33,548 nucleotides of DNA from positions 1-33,548 of the forward strand of contig CAJMAO010000011.1 in the NCBI GenBank assembly GCA_905211345.1. The letters are read 5' to 3'. A program made the position numbers and the translations under genes. Source of the stretch: an uncultured Prevotella sp. (lineage in GTDB: Bacteria > Bacteroidota > Bacteroidia > Bacteroidales > Bacteroidaceae). Under the pieces are notes generated by a model, which was given only the letters and a program-made list of their open reading frames with translations, was not told the DNA's origin and did no database searches. Below, in pieces: positions 15,723-22,524 of the stretch; the stretch's first letter is position 1, and each line of letters starts with the position of its first letter.

Positions 15723-15809
15723 ATGAAAATACTTGTGATAGAAGACGAAAGGCCACCTTTTGCAATGCAAAAGTCCGTCTTCTGCGATGCGAAAGGCGGC
15801 CTTTCATAA
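15723..15809 (+). pseudogene. Ten-codon stump of a response regulator, cut by a palindrome array
   Basis: ATG at 15723 opens MKILVIEDER, the classic first residues of an OmpR-type receiver domain (beta-strand 1 plus the acidic pocket ED). At the tenth codon the frame runs into the AAAGGCCACCTTTT array and reads PPFAMQKSV and so on to a stop at 15807-15809. No further receiver sequence follows. A purine-rich GGGAG lies upstream. The likeliest reading is the 5' end of a deleted gene. Chance similarity of ten residues cannot be excluded. Confidence 0.5.
15747..15808. repeat. Palindrome array (AAAGGCCACCTTT family), three units
   Basis: Units GAAAGGCCACCTTTTGC, GCAAAAGTCCGTCTTCTGC and GCGAAAGGCGGCCTTTC. 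The first and third are inverted relative to each other and can pair into one long hairpin with the middle unit in the loop. Confidence 0.7.
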
Positions 15810-15830
15810 TTTGTCTTGAATGTGATTTGT

Positions 15831-16002
15831 CTGTCATCAGTCAGTTTTCAGCTTAACGTATTGGATTTTAGCGGGTTATGCGTTGACAGATGTGCTGGCT
15901 GATTGTCATCTCCTGTCAGCAGGCTGACGTATGCGAACGTCAGCTGTCAGTCCGCAACTTATTGACAGTCAATGCAATATATGCTAAACTGACTGATGAC
16001 GG
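15831..16002. repeat. Inverted-repeat element I with inner hairpin
   Basis: Arms CTGTCATCAGTCAGTTT (15831-15847) and AAACTGACTGATGACGG (15986-16002) match at 15 of 17 positions. Inside lies a perfect 8-bp hairpin GCTGACGT/ACGTCAGC (15923-15944) and several further TGTCAG/CTGACA words. This fills the gap between the response-regulator stump and the rsmD 3' end, where no gene is seen. It may belong to the same broad class as elements A-H or be a structured RNA. Confidence 0.55.
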
Positions 16003-16020
16003 ATAATGTGTATCGTATTA

Positions 16021-16590
16021 TTATAATTGTTCGTCTGTATCGGTTGCAACGTCTTCAGCCCTCTTGAACAGGCTGAAATTCACGCTGCCGTAGGCGCGGT
16101 GCTCAATGAAGCCGGGCACGTCTTCAAACGAGTTGTGCTTGCCGTGCTCGAAAACGAATATTCCGCCGGGTTTCAGTATGCCGCGCTCTAGTATTAGTTT
16201 AGGCAGGGTTGGCAGTTCGGGCAGGGCGTATGGAGGGTCGGCGAAGATGAAATCAAACTGTTGTTTACAGCTTTTTATGAAGCGGAACACGTCGCCGCGC
16301 AGCGGCACGCATTTGTCGGTATTAAGTTTTTTGAGACACTGCTTTATAAAAGCGTGGTGGTCGCGGTCGGCCTCTACGCTGATTACAGACGCGCATCCGC
16401 GCGACAGCAGTTCGAGTGAAATGCTGCCGGTGCCCGAGAATAGGTCTAGGGCGGAGGCTCCGTCGAAGTCGATGTAGCCGCCCAGTACGTTGAAAATGTT
16501 CTCTTTTGCGAAGTCAGTTGTCGGCCTCGCCTTGAATGTCTTTGGTATGTCGAAATGACGGCCTTTGTATATTCCTGTGATTATACGCAC
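16021..16590 (-). CDS. rsmD: 16S rRNA (guanine(966)-N2)-methyltransferase
   Basis: RsmD methylates G966 of 16S rRNA in the assembling small subunit, using S-adenosylmethionine. The 189-residue length is normal. The N-terminal MRIITGIYKGRHFDIP and ARPTTDFAKENIFNVL are family hallmarks. SAM-binding motif I is ALDLFSGTGSISLE (D49-G55) and the catalytic motif is ADPPYALPE (D118-Y121). The start is a GTG (16588-16590). No in-frame ATG lies nearby, and the conserved MRIITG start fixes it. It is the last gene of a minus-strand trio with DUF3822 and a small anchored protein. Repeat element E fills the 135 nt between DUF3822 and rsmD. Confidence 0.94.
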   Translation of the reverse strand: MRIITGIYKGRHFDIPKTFKARPTTDFAKENIFNVLGGYIDFDGASALDLFSGTGSISLELLSRGCASVISVEADRDHHAFIKQCLKKLNTDKCVPLRGDVFRFIKSCKQQFDFIFADPPYALPELPTLPKLILERGILKPGGIFVFEHGKHNSFEDVPGFIEHRAYGSVNFSLFKRAEDVATDTDEQL

Positions 16591-16733
16591 TTTGTGAATT
16601 AAGAATTAAGAGTTGAAAGTTAAGAAAACAACACTTTGTGAATTAAGAATTAAGAGTTAAGAATTAAGAAATTATGTCCCATGCAACTCCCGTGGCATAT
16701 TTTCTTAACTTTTAGCTCTTGATTCTTAGTTTC
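16589..16733. repeat. Inverted-repeat element E with duplicated outer end
   Basis: Main arms 16641-16676 and about 16696-16733 are inverted copies of TTAAGAATTAAGAG-type words with several mismatches, with inner ends ATTATG and CATAT around about 19 nt. The outer left end is duplicated: CACTTTGTGAATTAAGAATT occurs near 16589 and again near 16632. The right arm contains the TAA stop codon of DUF3822, and the left edge touches the GTG of rsmD. It uses the same words as element D at 8234-8330. Confidence 0.65.
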
Positions 16734-17601
16734 TCAAGAAGTATGTCATAAGGTCGTAAGGCAGTCCTTTTATTTCTGCTATCGGCGCGCGGTTGAACTC
16801 TGCTTTCGGATTTATGACATATACGTTTTGTATGAACGAGCCAAGCTCCTTGGTCAGTTCGTCGCGTTCGGGCAGTTCGCCTACTAGGTGAAGCTCGTCG
16901 CGCCGGTTGTCGAAGGCCAACTGTTTCCATACGTTCAGTATGAAGTAAACGGCATCGGGCGCAAGATTTGTATTGAAGCTGTTTGTGAACTTGAAGCGGT
17001 TTTGCTGGAAACTGAACACGTCAATCTTCTTGTCGTGGAAGTAGGCGTACAACTTTTTCCTCACTCCTGTGAAACTGCGTTTGTATAGATGGTTCCAAAC
17101 GGGGGCGCATACATGTGTGAAGCGCACGTCGCTGAAGTGGTCGTCGATGACGAGCTTCAGGTCTTTGTTTATCGAATATACGGCCACGGCATTGAGAGTA
17201 GGCAGCACTGTTGAGAGCACTGTCTCGTTGTCGTGTCCTATTATGGCGTGGCGGTATAGCGCTTCGGTTGTCTTTTCGTTGTATTCTTCGATAGGAATCA
17301 TCAGTACAGGCGAGTCTGTAAGCACCATGGCGCGCTGCCATCCGTTGCTCTGCAGCCCGATTCCTTTGAACGCCTCGCGTAGGTTTGCCGCCATGGATAT
17401 GCCGCTCCTTACGGTGTAAGGCTCATAGACTATGTTGTTATGGCAGGCCGTGTCAAGCGCCGAGAACGACAGCGTGTGGTTGCCTATGCGTATCGTCAGG
17501 CGCGGCTTTTTTATCATCGACATGGTTATTGCCGACGTGCCGGCGCGCAGGTCGGTTTCCTGCTGGCTTTCATTTTTTAAGTTATTCCCAATTTCCTGCA
17601 T
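16726..17601 (-). CDS. DUF3822 family protein
   Basis: The 291-residue protein matches the DUF3822 family, which in Bacteroidetes is regularly found beside rsmD. Characteristic phrases are LTIRIGNHTLSFSA, then YEPYTVRSGISMAANLREAF, and later FTHVCAPVWNHLYKRS and NSFNTNLAPDAVYFILNVWK. The overall strand/helix order has been compared to an actin-like ATPase fold, but no biochemical role is established. The start overlaps the end of the upstream gene by 20 nt, so the two are translationally linked. The last codons (LRN and the TAA) lie within the right edge of repeat element E, so the C-terminus may have been trimmed or replaced by it. Confidence 0.85.
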   Translation of the reverse strand: MQEIGNNLKNESQQETDLRAGTSAITMSMIKKPRLTIRIGNHTLSFSALDTACHNNIVYEPYTVRSGISMAANLREAFKGIGLQSNGWQRAMVLTDSPVLMIPIEEYNEKTTEALYRHAIIGHDNETVLSTVLPTLNAVAVYSINKDLKLVIDDHFSDVRFTHVCAPVWNHLYKRSFTGVRKKLYAYFHDKKIDVFSFQQNRFKFTNSFNTNLAPDAVYFILNVWKQLAFDNRRDELHLVGELPERDELTKELGSFIQNVYVINPKAEFNRAPIAEIKGLPYDLMTYFLRN

Positions 17602-18064
17602 TGTCGTTAGGTGTGGTTAAGTCTCCGATTTTCAGTCCGGGATACCGTCCTGCGTTGTATGCTTCATCTGTAAGGTTTGAAATGCTGCCCGCGTCAAGCC
17701 CCGACAAGTAGTCTTCGTAAGTGGCTCCACATTCCATCAAAGGCAGCTGACGCCCCGATTTGCTTATCTGGGTGGTTACTGTCAGCTCGAACTTCTTGCC
17801 TTCCGTGAACGGTATGTATTGTAATGAGTCGGTAAGGAATCCTTGTTTTACCAACGTGTTGAAGTCGTCGGTGTAAGCTCCGGTGGCTTTTCTGTATTTT
17901 TCTTCAGCATACCTTATTTTTATAAGGCGTTCTTTCACGGCCCGTTCGCGCGCCGCGCGCTGGCTGTCAAAGCGTATAGGGGAGTATATGCTGAGACCGC
18001 ATACCGCCGCAAGGGCGGCCGCAAGGAAAAACAGTATGTAGCTTTTGCTTACTTTAAGGCTCAT
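17582..18064 (-). CDS. Membrane-anchored protein of unknown function upstream of DUF3822
   Basis: Starting at the ATG (18064), the product has 160 residues: MSLKVSKSYILFFLAAALAA begins a single TM anchor (about 8-28), followed by a charged helix likely to be coiled-coil (RAARERAVKERLIKIRYAEE), then a globular part with KYRKATGAYTDDFNTLVKQG and a C-terminal N/D-rich tail. The layout of an N-terminal anchor, helix, then 'Y...tGaYt.df..L' resembles pilin-like pseudopilin proteins, but there is no prepilin peptidase site. A TTG start at 18082 is possible but less likely. It leads the operon with DUF3822 and rsmD. Confidence 0.75.
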   Translation of the reverse strand: MSLKVSKSYILFFLAAALAAVCGLSIYSPIRFDSQRAARERAVKERLIKIRYAEEKYRKATGAYTDDFNTLVKQGFLTDSLQYIPFTEGKKFELTVTTQISKSGRQLPLMECGATYEDYLSGLDAGSISNLTDEAYNAGRYPGLKIGDLTTPNDNAGNWE

Positions 18065-18235
18065 TTTTATAAGGCGTGTCAATGTCTGCCGTAACGGGTG
18101 AAAAGCATTTTATAAGCCGGCATGACGCGTAATATGATTTATTTTGCGTAAGTTTGCATTATGCTAAGAAGCATTGCGAACAGTGCAAAAATACACCAAA
18201 TAATCCATAAAGTCAAACCTTTAGGCTAAAAACTG

Positions 18236-19765
18236 ATGATTGTTGACGAATTGGCTTGGCGCGTAAGGCGGCTTTTCGGCTTTGAGCCGACGGCGGAACA
18301 GGCGGCGTGTATCGACACGTTTTGCAGTTTTATCACCGACAGTGACGGTCGGTCTGTCATGATAATGCGCGGTTCGGCCGGTACGGGTAAGACTTCGCTG
18401 GCCGCAGCCATTGTAAAGACGTTGGCCGATTTGGGACAGAAGGTCGTGCTGTTGGCGCCTACGGGGCGGGCCGCCAAGGTGTTTTCTTTAAGCTCCGGCC
18501 GTCAGGCGTTTACCATTCATCGTAAGATTTACAGGCAAAAGACATTCTCGGGCGACATGACTGCGTTTGACCTGAACGTGAACTTGACGCCCGACTCCCT
18601 GTATATGGTCGACGAGGCTTCGATGATAGCCGACGAACCGCCTGCGGGTATGGCCGTGTTTGGCACGGGTCGTTTGCTCGACGACCTTATAAGCTACGTC
18701 TATTGCGGCCGTAATTGCAGGCTGATGCTCATAGGCGACAAGGCCCAGCTGCCGCCGGTTGGCGAGGAAGAATCGCCTGCGCTGACGGCCTCAGTGCTTG
18801 AAGGTTACGGCTTGAAGGTGTACCAGTGCGACTTGAACGAAGTGTTGCGTCAGGCCGCAGGTTCCGGCATTTTATATAACGCAACGGTCATCAGGCAGAT
18901 GATTACGCACGACGAGATTACCCGCCTGCCAAAGGTTAGGTTCTCAGGGTTTGCCGACATAGCCGTCGTCACCGGCGGCGAACTGATAGAACAGCTCAAC
19001 GGCAGTTACTCGGAAGTGGGCGTGGACGAGACAATCGTGGTGACACGTAGCAACAAGCGCGCCAACATTTACAACCGGGGGATACGCGGAATGGTGCTCG
19101 ACCGCGAGGAAGAACTTACCACCGGCGACATGCTGATGGTGGTTAAGAACAACTATTATTGGCTGGAAAAGGAGAGAAAGAGTGAAAAGTTAAAAGTGAA
19201 AAGTGAAAAATCCGATTGCGCTTGTCCTCCATCGCCGCAAAAAGATATGGATTTTTCACTTTTAACTCTTAACTCTTCACTTAAAAATTCGTTCATTGCC
19301 AACGGCGACAGGGCCTGCGTAAGGCGTGTGCGGAACGTGCGCGAGCTTTACGGTTTCCATTTTGCCGACGTGTGGCTTCAGTTTCCTGACTACGACGATT
19401 ACGAGATGCAAGTTACCGTAATGCTTGACACGCTGGCGTCTGACGCCCCCGCACTGACCCGCCAGCAGAGCGAACAACTGTTCAACGCCGTAATGGAAGA
19501 CTATCAGGACGTGCCGCGCAAGGCCGACCGCTACAAGCGGATACGCGAGGATATGTATTATAACGCCCTGCAAGTAAAATACGCTTACGCAGTGACCTGC
19601 CACAAGGCGCAGGGCGGGCAGTGGGCTCATGTCTACGTAGACCAAGGCTACATGACCGACGACATGCTCACTCCCGACTATATACACTGGCTTTACACCG
19701 CCTTCACGCGCGCTACCGAGCGGCTGTTTCTCGTAAACTGGCCGAAAGCGCAGACGGCGGAATGA
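18236..19765 (+). CDS. RecD-like ATP-dependent DNA helicase with an in-frame repeat insertion
   Basis: The 509-residue protein is an SF1B helicase related to RecD/RecD2. The Walker A loop is GSAGTGKT (46-53), Walker B is YMVDEASM (D126, E127), motif III is GDKAQLPPVGEE (167-178), and the C-terminal UvrD-C-like part carries TCHKAQGGQW and WLYTAFTRATERL. It probably unwinds DNA ends in repair. Residues about 311-351 are foreign in look (KSEKLKVKSEKSD, then MDFSLLTLNSSLK): they are the translation of inverted-repeat element F, lying between MVVKNNYYWL and SFIANGD, which should be almost adjacent in this family. The frame remains open, so the gene may still be functional. ATG 18236 is the first start in frame. 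Confidence 0.9.
   Translation: MIVDELAWRVRRLFGFEPTAEQAACIDTFCSFITDSDGRSVMIMRGSAGTGKTSLAAAIVKTLADLGQKVVLLAPTGRAAKVFSLSSGRQAFTIHRKIYRQKTFSGDMTAFDLNVNLTPDSLYMVDEASMIADEPPAGMAVFGTGRLLDDLISYVYCGRNCRLMLIGDKAQLPPVGEEESPALTASVLEGYGLKVYQCDLNEVLRQAAGSGILYNATVIRQMITHDEITRLPKVRFSGFADIAVVTGGELIEQLNGSYSEVGVDETIVVTRSNKRANIYNRGIRGMVLDREEELTTGDMLMVVKNNYYWLEKERKSEKLKVKSEKSDCACPPSPQKDMDFSLLTLNSSLKNSFIANGDRACVRRVRNVRELYGFHFADVWLQFPDYDDYEMQVTVMLDTLASDAPALTRQQSEQLFNAVMEDYQDVPRKADRYKRIREDMYYNALQVKYAYAVTCHKAQGGQWAHVYVDQGYMTDDMLTPDYIHWLYTAFTRATERLFLVNWPKAQTAE
19180..19282. repeat. Inverted-repeat element F inside the helicase gene
   Basis: Arms 19180-19213 and 19249-19282 match at 30 of 34 positions after reverse complementing, with a 35-nt loop. 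The inner 16 nt (AAAAGTGAAAAATCC and the next base) are shared with element G at 27352-27439. The whole insertion is in frame and free of stop codons. Confidence 0.8.
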
Positions 19766-19786
19766 CGCCGGGCAGCCACCTTCCGC

Positions 19787-19841
19787 CGACGCGCCTCTCG
19801 CCGCTTGCACATCGTCAAGCAACGAGGGGCGCGTCGCTTTT
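19787..19841 (+). terminator. Terminator of the RecD-like helicase gene
   Basis: CGACGCGCCTCTCG and CGAGGGGCGCGTCG (19787-19800, 19823-19836) form a 14-bp GC-rich stem with one G-U, 21 nt after the stop, followed by CTTTT. The rest of the gap up to rmuC (19842-20190) holds a palindrome array and the rmuC promoter and no gene. Confidence 0.75.
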
Positions 19842-19967
19842 GCGTTATCAATAAAACAAGCGGGAAAAACTGTAAGCAAAAGCAAGGCCAAGTCTTACGG
19901 TATTTTATGATATATACATTGGCGACACGCAACTGTAAGCATTAAGGCGTGTTTCCCTTTCAATTCT

Positions 19968-20051
19968 AAAAGGTGGTCTTTCGTCGTGCAAAAGGTGGTC
20001 TTTTGCGCTGCGAAAGACCACCTTTTGCAAGGTCGTTTGCGGCCTTTTGCA
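19968..20051. repeat. Palindrome array (AAAGGTGGTCTTT family), four units
   Basis: Units AAAAGGTGGTCTTTCG, GCAAAAGGTGGTCTTTTGC, GCGAAAGACCACCTTTTGC and GCGGCCTTTTGC. The second and third are exact inverted partners over 16 nt and form a strong hairpin. Confidence 0.7.
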
Positions 20052-20132
20052 ACTTATTATACCAATGCGCCGTCAGCGTCATGCCACCGGCAGGTCACAT
20101 TATACAGCGCGCATCAGTTTTTACTGACAACG

Positions 20133-20164
20133 TTTGCATGTGTCGCCGATATTACTTAACTTTG
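20133..20164 (+). promoter_or_regulatory. Promoter of rmuC
   Basis: TTTG (20133-20136), 20 nt and TAACTTTG (20157-20164) fit the Bacteroidetes consensus. The rmuC ATG follows 26 nt later. Confidence 0.7.
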
Positions 20165-20190
20165 TGCTATAATAACAGATTTACACCGAA

Positions 20191-21537
20191 ATGACATCAA
20201 TACTCATCTTTATGGCAGGCGCATTGGCAGCCGCCGTCATTGTAATGCTCATTAGCCAGCGCAAGTCAAAAGAACTGAACGAACGCATCACGTCGCTCTC
20301 AGGCGAGGTTTCGGCCAAGCAACGCGAGACCGAGATCCTGTCAAGGCAACTCAATGAAAGCAAAACCGAACATGAAAGGCAGCTAGGTGAGGCCAAACGG
20401 CAGTATGAAGAACAGCTTGAAGCCGTGAATAAGCGGCACGAGCGCGACAAGGAAGAGCGCACGGCGTTGCTAGACAAGCAGTTTTCCGAGCGCCTGAAGC
20501 TGGTGCAGGAACAGCTTAACACCACTACGGAACGACTGTTGAAGCAGCGTTCGGAGGAGCTCGACAAGACCAACCGCACCCAAATGGACTCGATACTGGC
20601 CCCGCTGAAGGCCGTGATGACGGAGATGAGGAAGTCGATGGACGACAACCGCGACTCGTTCATGCGCAGTACGGTGTCGCTTAGCGAGCAGCTCAGGCAG
20701 ATGCACGCCACTACGGAAAGCCTCGGCGTTGAGGCCGAGAAACTGTCGAAGGCGCTGCAGACGGGGCCTAAGGTGCAGGGCGATTTCGGCGAGATGAAGC
20801 TCAACGACCTGCTTGATAAGTTCGGGTTCACCAAAGGCGTGGAGTACGACGTGCAGTACACGATGCGCGACGCGAAGGGAAACGTGATAAGGAACGACGA
20901 CACCGACGACATGATGCGCCCCGACGTGGTGCTGCATTATCCCGACCATAAGGACGTAATCATAGACTCCAAGGCGTCGCTCACGGCTTTCATTGGTTAT
21001 GTTAATGCTGAGAGTGACGACGAGCGCAAGCGTTTTCTCGACGAGCATGTCAAGAGCGTGCGCCGCCATGTTGACGAGCTGTCGGCGAAAAGTTACGGTA
21101 AGTACTCTATGGAAGGCGGCACCACGCTCGATTTCGTGATAATGTTCGTGCCGCAGGAGGCGGCCATGCAGCTGGCCGTTTCGGCCGACGCATCGCTTTG
21201 GAACTATGCTTTCGAGCGCAACGTGATTATCACAGGCGAGCAAAACCTGTTCTCCCTGCTCCGCCTTTTGCAGATAGCGTGGATTCAGAAGCGGCAGGCC
21301 GACAATCAGGAACAGGTGTTCGGCATCGCTTCGACACTCGTGGAGCGTGTGCAGACGTTTGTAGAGCGCTTTAATAAAATAGGTGACGACATAGAAAAAG
21401 TGCGCGGCTCGTTTGACGATGCGCGCACGGCTATGAACGGCCGGCGCGGTTTCGTCGGCTCGGCGATGAAACTGGTGGACATGGGAGCAAAGGAAAATTC
21501 CAAGAAGAAAAAACTAACAGTGGATGACGGGGAATGA
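20191..21537 (+). CDS. rmuC: DNA recombination protein RmuC
   Basis: The 448-residue protein has the RmuC layout: an N-terminal TM anchor (about 2-20), a long coiled coil rich in E, R, K and Q (about 25-190, for example KRQYEEQLEAVNKRHER), and the RmuC nuclease-like domain from about 195. There the phrases QGDFGEMKLNDLLDKFGF, DVVLHYPDHKDVIIDSKASL and TLDFVIMFVPQEAAM are strongly diagnostic. The acidic IDSKASL stretch is comparable to a PD-(D/E)XK active site. RmuC limits inversions at short repeats in E. coli, which may be relevant in a genome with so many inverted repeats, although that link is only a thought. It has its own promoter. Confidence 0.95.
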   Translation: MTSILIFMAGALAAAVIVMLISQRKSKELNERITSLSGEVSAKQRETEILSRQLNESKTEHERQLGEAKRQYEEQLEAVNKRHERDKEERTALLDKQFSERLKLVQEQLNTTTERLLKQRSEELDKTNRTQMDSILAPLKAVMTEMRKSMDDNRDSFMRSTVSLSEQLRQMHATTESLGVEAEKLSKALQTGPKVQGDFGEMKLNDLLDKFGFTKGVEYDVQYTMRDAKGNVIRNDDTDDMMRPDVVLHYPDHKDVIIDSKASLTAFIGYVNAESDDERKRFLDEHVKSVRRHVDELSAKSYGKYSMEGGTTLDFVIMFVPQEAAMQLAVSADASLWNYAFERNVIITGEQNLFSLLRLLQIAWIQKRQADNQEQVFGIASTLVERVQTFVERFNKIGDDIEKVRGSFDDARTAMNGRRGFVGSAMKLVDMGAKENSKKKKLTVDDGE

Positions 21538-21655
21538 TACGCCTGTGCCGCCGGTATGATGGCGTATGTCGAAAGAAAAGAGGCCGTTGCCCGTTTTCAT
21601 CCTTTACGTAACCGTATTGTAATATCGTTGTAATAGATATGAATATATAAGTCGC

Positions 21656-21663
21656 TACTTTTG
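21656..21663 (+). promoter_or_regulatory. -7 box for the two-component operon
   Basis: TACTTTTG matches TAnnTTTG, 27 nt before the response-regulator ATG. No clear TTTG lies 19-21 nt upstream, so the promoter may need an activator. Confidence 0.45.
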
Positions 21664-21689
21664 CAACTGATAAATAAATAAGTAGACTT

Positions 21690-22379
21690 ATGGACAATAA
21701 TTATCGGATATTGGTTGTTGACGACGAGCAGGACTTGTGCGAGATCTTGAAGTTCAATCTTGAGACTGACGGCTATGTCGTCGAGACTGCAAATTCAGCT
21801 GAAGATGCCTTGAAAATGGACATCGCGGACTTTGATTTGCTGCTGCTTGACGTTATGATGGGAGGCATGTCGGGCTTCGCTATGGCCAAGAAACTGAAGG
21901 CGGACCCGGCGACGAAGGACATCCCCGTGGTGTTCCTGACGGCCCGCGATACGGAGAACGACACCGTGACGGGCTTCAATCTCGGGGCCGACGACTACAT
22001 CTCAAAGCCGTTTTCCATACGTGAGGTGCTTGTAAGGATACGTGCCGTGTTGCGCCGTACTGCCGACAGGGACGGCGTGCAGCAGTCGAACGTGTTGAGC
22101 TATCAGGGGCTTGAGCTGAACCTTGACAAGAAAACGGTAAGCATCGACGGTGAGGACGTGCCGTTTACGAAGACTGAGTTCGAGATACTTCATCTGCTTC
22201 TTGACGAGAAGGGGCGCGTGTTCTCACGCCAAGAGCTTATCGACCGCATTTGGCCGAAGGACGTGCTCGTGCTCGACCGCACCGTGGATGTCAACATAAC
22301 ACGGCTCCGCAAGAAGATAGGCAAGTTCTCCAAGTGTATCGTCACGCGCCTTGGTTTCGGCTATTACTTCGACGCATAG
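21690..22379 (+). CDS. Response regulator, OmpR/PhoB family
   Basis: The 229-residue protein has a receiver domain (about 5-120) and a winged-helix DNA-binding domain (about 130-228). Receiver residues are all present: acidic pocket D11/D12, phosphate acceptor D54 (LLLDVMMGGM), T84 (FLTARD) and K106 (DYISKPFS). The output domain shows FTKTEFEILHLLLDEKGRVF, then SRQELIDRIW and VDVNITRLRKKIGKF, typical of OmpR-type regulators. It is followed by its sensor kinase, 145 nt downstream, with repeat element K between the two. The signal and targets cannot be read from sequence. Similarity to PhoB and the Bacteroides RprY type is at family level only. Confidence 0.93.
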   Translation: MDNNYRILVVDDEQDLCEILKFNLETDGYVVETANSAEDALKMDIADFDLLLLDVMMGGMSGFAMAKKLKADPATKDIPVVFLTARDTENDTVTGFNLGADDYISKPFSIREVLVRIRAVLRRTADRDGVQQSNVLSYQGLELNLDKKTVSIDGEDVPFTKTEFEILHLLLDEKGRVFSRQELIDRIWPKDVLVLDRTVDVNITRLRKKIGKFSKCIVTRLGFGYYFDA

Positions 22380-22396
22380 GAAACAATATACAGCAA

Positions 22397-22506
22397 ACAC
22401 CCGCTCTTACCATCCCTGAGGGAGGGAGCTTGATATACCTCATTTAAATCCTGACATCAGCATCAGGTAATCGGCCTCCCTCCCCTCGGGAGGGATAGGG
22501 GTGGGT
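22397..22506. repeat. C/G-rich hairpin element K between the two-component genes
   Basis: The left side contains ATCCCTGAGGGAGGGAGC and the right side CCTCCCTCCCCTCGGGAGGG followed by ATAGGGGTGGGT. The sides are inverted copies, and each holds its own small palindrome. AGGGAGGGAGCTTGATAT is identical to element J at 13629-13745. The right end stops 18 nt before the preferred kinase start codon. Confidence 0.7.
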
Positions 22507-22524
22507 ATTAAATATCCAAATACA

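Noticed and set aside
19968..20051. Possible CRISPR array, as for the other palindrome arrays
   Set aside because: Units are too short and alternate in orientation, spacers are a few nt and irregular, and no cas gene is present.
20470..21243. Minus-strand open frame of 257 codons inside rmuC
   Set aside because: Histidine/leucine-rich antisense shadow of a well-supported gene.
22501..22524. GTG start for the sensor kinase
   Set aside because: It lies in repeat element K; ATG 22525 gives a normal TM1-leading N-terminus.
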